Positions 43,473 through 45,700 of a stretch of 45,700 bases of DNA are shown here, piece after piece. Made by a program: the position numbers and the translations under genes. How positions within the stretch are numbered: the stretch's first letter is position 1; each line of letters starts with the position of its first letter. Location: assembly GCA_021298315.1 (NCBI GenBank), contig JAJTFC010000030.1, positions 1 through 45,700 on the forward strand, in the 5' to 3' direction. Source of the DNA: Planctomycetaceae bacterium (lineage in GTDB: Bacteria; Planctomycetota; Planctomycetia; Pirellulales; Pirellulaceae). The notes under the pieces are model-generated. The model searched no databases, was not told the origin of the DNA, and saw nothing but the letters and a program-made list of their open reading frames with translations.

Positions 43473-44933
43473 CTAGTAGCTACCCGCAGGAAACGGTAAT
43501 GTCGTTCTGCCCCAATAGTTTGGGGCATTGGAGGATACACCCATGGGGTTGTTTGCAACTCTCGGTGCACCATAACTCGATGGCGAGGGCGGCACGGCTC
43601 CCGGTGGATAGCCTGTGTAAGGATAACCGCCGGAGACCATGGAAGCCTGACCGCCTGTTGTTCCAAAAAGACTCGTCGGAAACAAAGCTCCTTGCCAAGC
43701 ATACCAAGCCGCACTCGGATTGGCTCCATAGGGATTGCCCGCATACGGATTTGCACCATAGGAATTAGTTGCATACGGGTTGGGTGCATACGGGTTTGGC
43801 GCATATGGGGGTGTGCCATAGGGACTGGCCGCGTAAGGATTCGCCACGTAGGGGTTGGCCGCGTACGCATTGGGCACGTTGGGATTGGGTGGGTAAGGAT
43901 TGGGCGGATAGGGGTTACTCGCATACGTGGGTTGCGGATATCCAGCTTGTGGATAGCCTGCTTGCGGATAGCCACCCTGTGGATAGGGGTTGTAGCTGTA
44001 GCTGGGTTGCCCAGCAGGAGCTGGTGGGTAAGCGAAAGGCATCGTCGGAGGTCCGCTTGGAGGTGGAATCGGAGTTCCAGTGCCCGCATAGACCGGAGGT
44101 GAACTAGGCACGCTCGTCTGCGATGCAATCGGCACGATAGGAGCCGTGGCTGCTTGACGCGCCGTGTATTGAGGTGCACTTGCAGGCGGTGGCGGTGCCA
44201 TCACGACCGGAGTATTCCAAGTAGCATTCGAGGCTGTGTAGCCATAGACGGGAGAGCCGTAAGTCGGCTGAGTTGGATAATCGATCGAGCGTGTGGGATA
44301 TCTCGCGGTGGTTCTACTGGCTTGTGCGAGCATCGCCGTATCCTGAATCAAATTGCTGGTCGCTACACCAGGAGTACCGCTAGCTGACAAAGGTCGATCG
44401 ACGAAGCGTTGCCGTTGCTCGCTGGCATTGACCAAAACCGGAACCATCCGACTGACTTCCCGCTCCTCGTATTTTTGATAAGCGGTCATTTGAGTTGTTT
44501 GAACGTTGCGAGGCTGATACTGGACGATCGGAACGTACTCGACGATTTGCTGTGGCGGAGCGAAGGGATTCGCACTGGGAACAGATCGAGGACGCAGTTG
44601 ATAAGAGACAATCGGATCGTATTGGGTGGTTGTCGTTTGCTTGGGCTCCTGCACCCAAGTCGGAACCCAAACCTTGTCCTTGACATCACGGTACTCGTAT
44701 TTGGGCACCGTGACGGTTTCGGACACGACGTACCTGCCCCAAGGTTGACCGGTGTACATATCTAGAAAGGTCATCACGGGAGCCGAACTTTGAAACTGAT
44801 CGACCGACGGCACTTGCGGCGTTCCAGGAGCCTGGGCAATGGCAAGTGAAGGAATATAGACTAGAATCGCTAGCATCATGAACGATGCAAAAACGAGCCA
44901 GTACAGTTTTCCAGAATGGATCTTGGGCGTCAT
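43473..44933 (-). CDS. Secreted Tyr/Pro/Asn-rich repeat protein
   Basis: The 486-residue protein has a signal peptide (LYWLVFASFMMLAILVYIPSLAIAQ). A conserved N-terminal part follows (FLDMYTGQPWGRYVVSE, VTVPKYEYRDVKDKVWVPTWVQEPKQ, YQLRPRSVPSANPFAPPQQIVEYVPIVQYQPRNVQ), which resembles secreted planctomycete proteins of unknown role. The second half is low-complexity: GYPQA repeats, then many NPYA-type pentapeptides. It is likely a cell-wall or surface structural protein (inference). ATG 44933 is preferred to 45026 because the basic n-region and hydrophobic core follow it. Its 5' end overlaps the divergent Trm112-like gene by 56 bp. Confidence 0.8.
   Translation of the reverse strand: MTPKIHSGKLYWLVFASFMMLAILVYIPSLAIAQAPGTPQVPSVDQFQSSAPVMTFLDMYTGQPWGRYVVSETVTVPKYEYRDVKDKVWVPTWVQEPKQTTTTQYDPIVSYQLRPRSVPSANPFAPPQQIVEYVPIVQYQPRNVQTTQMTAYQKYEEREVSRMVPVLVNASEQRQRFVDRPLSASGTPGVATSNLIQDTAMLAQASRTTARYPTRSIDYPTQPTYGSPVYGYTASNATWNTPVVMAPPPPASAPQYTARQAATAPIVPIASQTSVPSSPPVYAGTGTPIPPPSGPPTMPFAYPPAPAGQPSYSYNPYPQGGYPQAGYPQAGYPQPTYASNPYPPNPYPPNPNVPNAYAANPYVANPYAASPYGTPPYAPNPYAPNPYATNSYGANPYAGNPYGANPSAAWYAWQGALFPTSLFGTTGGQASMVSGGYPYTGYPPGAVPPSPSSYGAPRVANNPMGVSSNAPNYWGRTTLPFPAGSY
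43716..43990 (-). repeat. Pentapeptide-coding tandem repeats (GYPQA then NPYAx)
   Basis: Within the secreted protein gene, DNA units of 15 bp encode about three GYPQ(A/P) repeats and then a run of about fifteen imperfect (N/S)PY(A/G/P/V)x units. Base identity between units is high but not perfect. Expansion and contraction by slippage are likely. The units are in frame and coding, so this is not a CRISPR array. Confidence 0.8.
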
Positions 44934-45177
44934 ACGCTGCCCCAACTCAGGTAACACATTATCGTTGGCCTCGCCTGATCTACTCAGCCAACTTGCGGAC
45001 CGACACGTGCAGGCCCCTATTCTCAATAAGATCGGTCGTACAATTTCAGCGATTCCAACGCAAGGTCTAGTTTCCCAAGACGGACGCTGGTTCTATGCGA
45101 TCGAACAAGGAATCCCATGTCTATTGCCCGACGAAGCCATCGAGCTTGAGCCAAAAGCAAGTCCAGGAAATCGATAA
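44878..45177 (+). CDS. Trm112-like / YcaR-type small protein
   Basis: The 99-residue product has FPEWILGVIRCPNSGNTL at residues 11-28 and GLVSQDGRWFYAIEQGIPCLLPDEAIEL at the C-terminus, the two blocks of the Trm112/YcaR fold (CP-x-x at the start, I-x-x-GIP-x-LL-x-DEA at the end). Only one of the usual zinc Cys of the first pair is kept, so zinc binding is probably lost. ATG 44878 is needed to keep PEWILG; it overlaps the divergent secreted-protein gene by 56 bp. It lies 21 bp upstream of the next plus-strand gene. Confidence 0.78.
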   Translation: MNDAKTSQYSFPEWILGVIRCPNSGNTLSLASPDLLSQLADRHVQAPILNKIGRTISAIPTQGLVSQDGRWFYAIEQGIPCLLPDEAIELEPKASPGNR

Positions 45178-45198
45178 AAAAGAATTGCTAGTATTCCC

Positions 45199-45558
45199 AT
45201 GACGGATATAAAAAGTCCACAACTGCTGTATCTCAAAGGGGCTTTGATGCTCCTAACAGGGATACTGGCAAGCGTACTTCTGATTGCTCAAAACCCATCG
45301 CTTCAGAGCATCGCTTTGTTGATGATCGCGATCTGGGGATTTTGCCGCGCCTACTACTTTGCTTTCTACGTGATCGAACACTATATCGATCCAGGATACA
45401 GATTCGCGGGACTTACCGACTTTCTGCGCTACTTGCTGGGAAAACGCGAGTCGGGTTGCCAAAGGCAGAAAAAGCACTCAAGCCGATTCGCGCCTGGGTT
45501 GGTAGAGACATCTCGCGACGGAGAGTCTGAGACTGGGCTAGAGCGTGCAAACCCTTGA
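45199..45558 (+). CDS. Small two-helix membrane protein of unknown function
   Basis: The 119-residue product has two hydrophobic segments (about 13-32 LKGALMLLTGILASVLLIA and 36-57 SIALLMIAIWGFCRAYYFAFYVI), then EHYIDPGYRFAGLTDFLRYLLGKR and a charged tail. It resembles small planctomycete membrane proteins without a name. It follows the Trm112-like gene by 21 bp and may be co-transcribed with it. A role is not evident. Confidence 0.75.
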   Translation: MTDIKSPQLLYLKGALMLLTGILASVLLIAQNPSLQSIALLMIAIWGFCRAYYFAFYVIEHYIDPGYRFAGLTDFLRYLLGKRESGCQRQKKHSSRFAPGLVETSRDGESETGLERANP

Positions 45559-45567
45559 AAATACTGC

Positions 45568-45614
45568 GTAAAAACGCCAACAGGCCCGACGTCTTGAGGC
45601 GTCGGCCTGTTGGT
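45568..45614. terminator. Strong hairpin, minus-strand intrinsic terminator
   Basis: Bases 45577-45590 pair with 45601-45613 (13 bp with one bulged C, 10-nt loop). On the minus strand a short T-run follows, so it would end a minus-strand transcript entering from the right of the window. On the plus strand no T-run is present, but the hairpin lies 19 bp after the small membrane protein stop and may still help end that unit. Confidence 0.7.
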
Positions 45615-45700
45615 ATAACCGGAGGGTCAATCTGAGTTCGATTTCCCTTATTCAGTTGAGTGAGCCGAACTTTTTTCAAACCGCTCGCGAGATCGCAATG

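Noticed and set aside
43716..43990. Possible CRISPR array
   Set aside because: The repeat period is 15 bp, in frame, with no spacers; it is a coding repeat.
43397..44179. 260-residue minus-strand frame rich in Arg, Pro and Thr
   Set aside because: Alternative frame of the Tyr/Pro/Asn repeat region; the signal-peptide-bearing frame is the real one.

Overview
The window looks like chromosomal DNA of a planctomycete, most likely of the Pirellula/Rhodopirellula group (Pirellulaceae). The inference rests on gene content: a 1,535-residue ThuA / PVC-type dehydrogenase / cytochrome c protein beside a Gfo/Idh/MocA oxidoreductase, a DUF1080 protein, two PEP-CTERM proteins with a formylglycine-generating-enzyme (SUMF1-like) fold, a large Tyr/Pro/Asn-rich secreted protein, an M13 peptidase, and a short rpsM-rpsK-rpoA-rplQ cluster without rpsD. 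Genes lie on both strands in short operons. I saw no tRNA, rRNA, CRISPR array, insertion sequence or phage gene.

Layout. 1-2.8 kb is accessory-like: a structured inverted-repeat block, a frameshifted PEP-CTERM/SUMF1-like gene, a small chimeric-looking protein with a PIN-like piece, and an unrecognised 260-residue protein. 2.9-8 kb holds an overlapping oxidoreductase/MFS-transporter pair, a DUF2071 protein, a DUF4058 protein, an exported rhodanese and an NfeD-like protein. 8-14.2 kb holds metH, whose 3' end is broken, followed on the same strand by the ribosomal protein/RNA polymerase alpha operon. 14.8-25.7 kb is mixed housekeeping: desaturase, M13 peptidase, transglutaminase-like protein, a UvrC-like short nuclease, a four-repeat Spy-like secreted protein, DinB-like protein, LpxL-like acyltransferase and serS. 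25.7-31.5 kb is the carbohydrate-catabolism-type pair. 31.6-35.5 kb looks like a stress locus: a sensorless histidine kinase and NarL-type regulator on one strand, and a receiver with Glu in place of the phospho-Asp, a baeRF-type release-factor-like protein and Hsp20 on the other. 35.7-36.9 kb has a second, intact SUMF1-like/PEP-CTERM gene followed by a 32-bp inverted repeat built on GTACTC units. 36.9-42.5 kb is a tight five-gene minus-strand operon (DUF1080 protein, large membrane-anchored protein, ABC ATPase, YeiH-family transporter and a 56-residue membrane peptide). 42.8-45.6 kb has a small c-type cytochrome, the repeat-rich secreted protein, and an overlapping divergent Trm112-like gene with a small membrane protein.

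Most notable: (1) metH has lost about 50-60 codons that should hold the AdoMet-binding RxxxGY motif, and the loss is out of frame; (2) both SUMF1-like/PEP-CTERM paralogues are followed closely by long inverted repeats; (3) the pseudo-receiver/baeRF/Hsp20 locus has a near-perfect 14-bp palindrome in its divergent control region; (4) an ABC ATPase without a recognisable permease is translationally coupled to a YeiH transporter and a tiny membrane peptide. All family assignments are from reading the protein sequences; no database search was possible.
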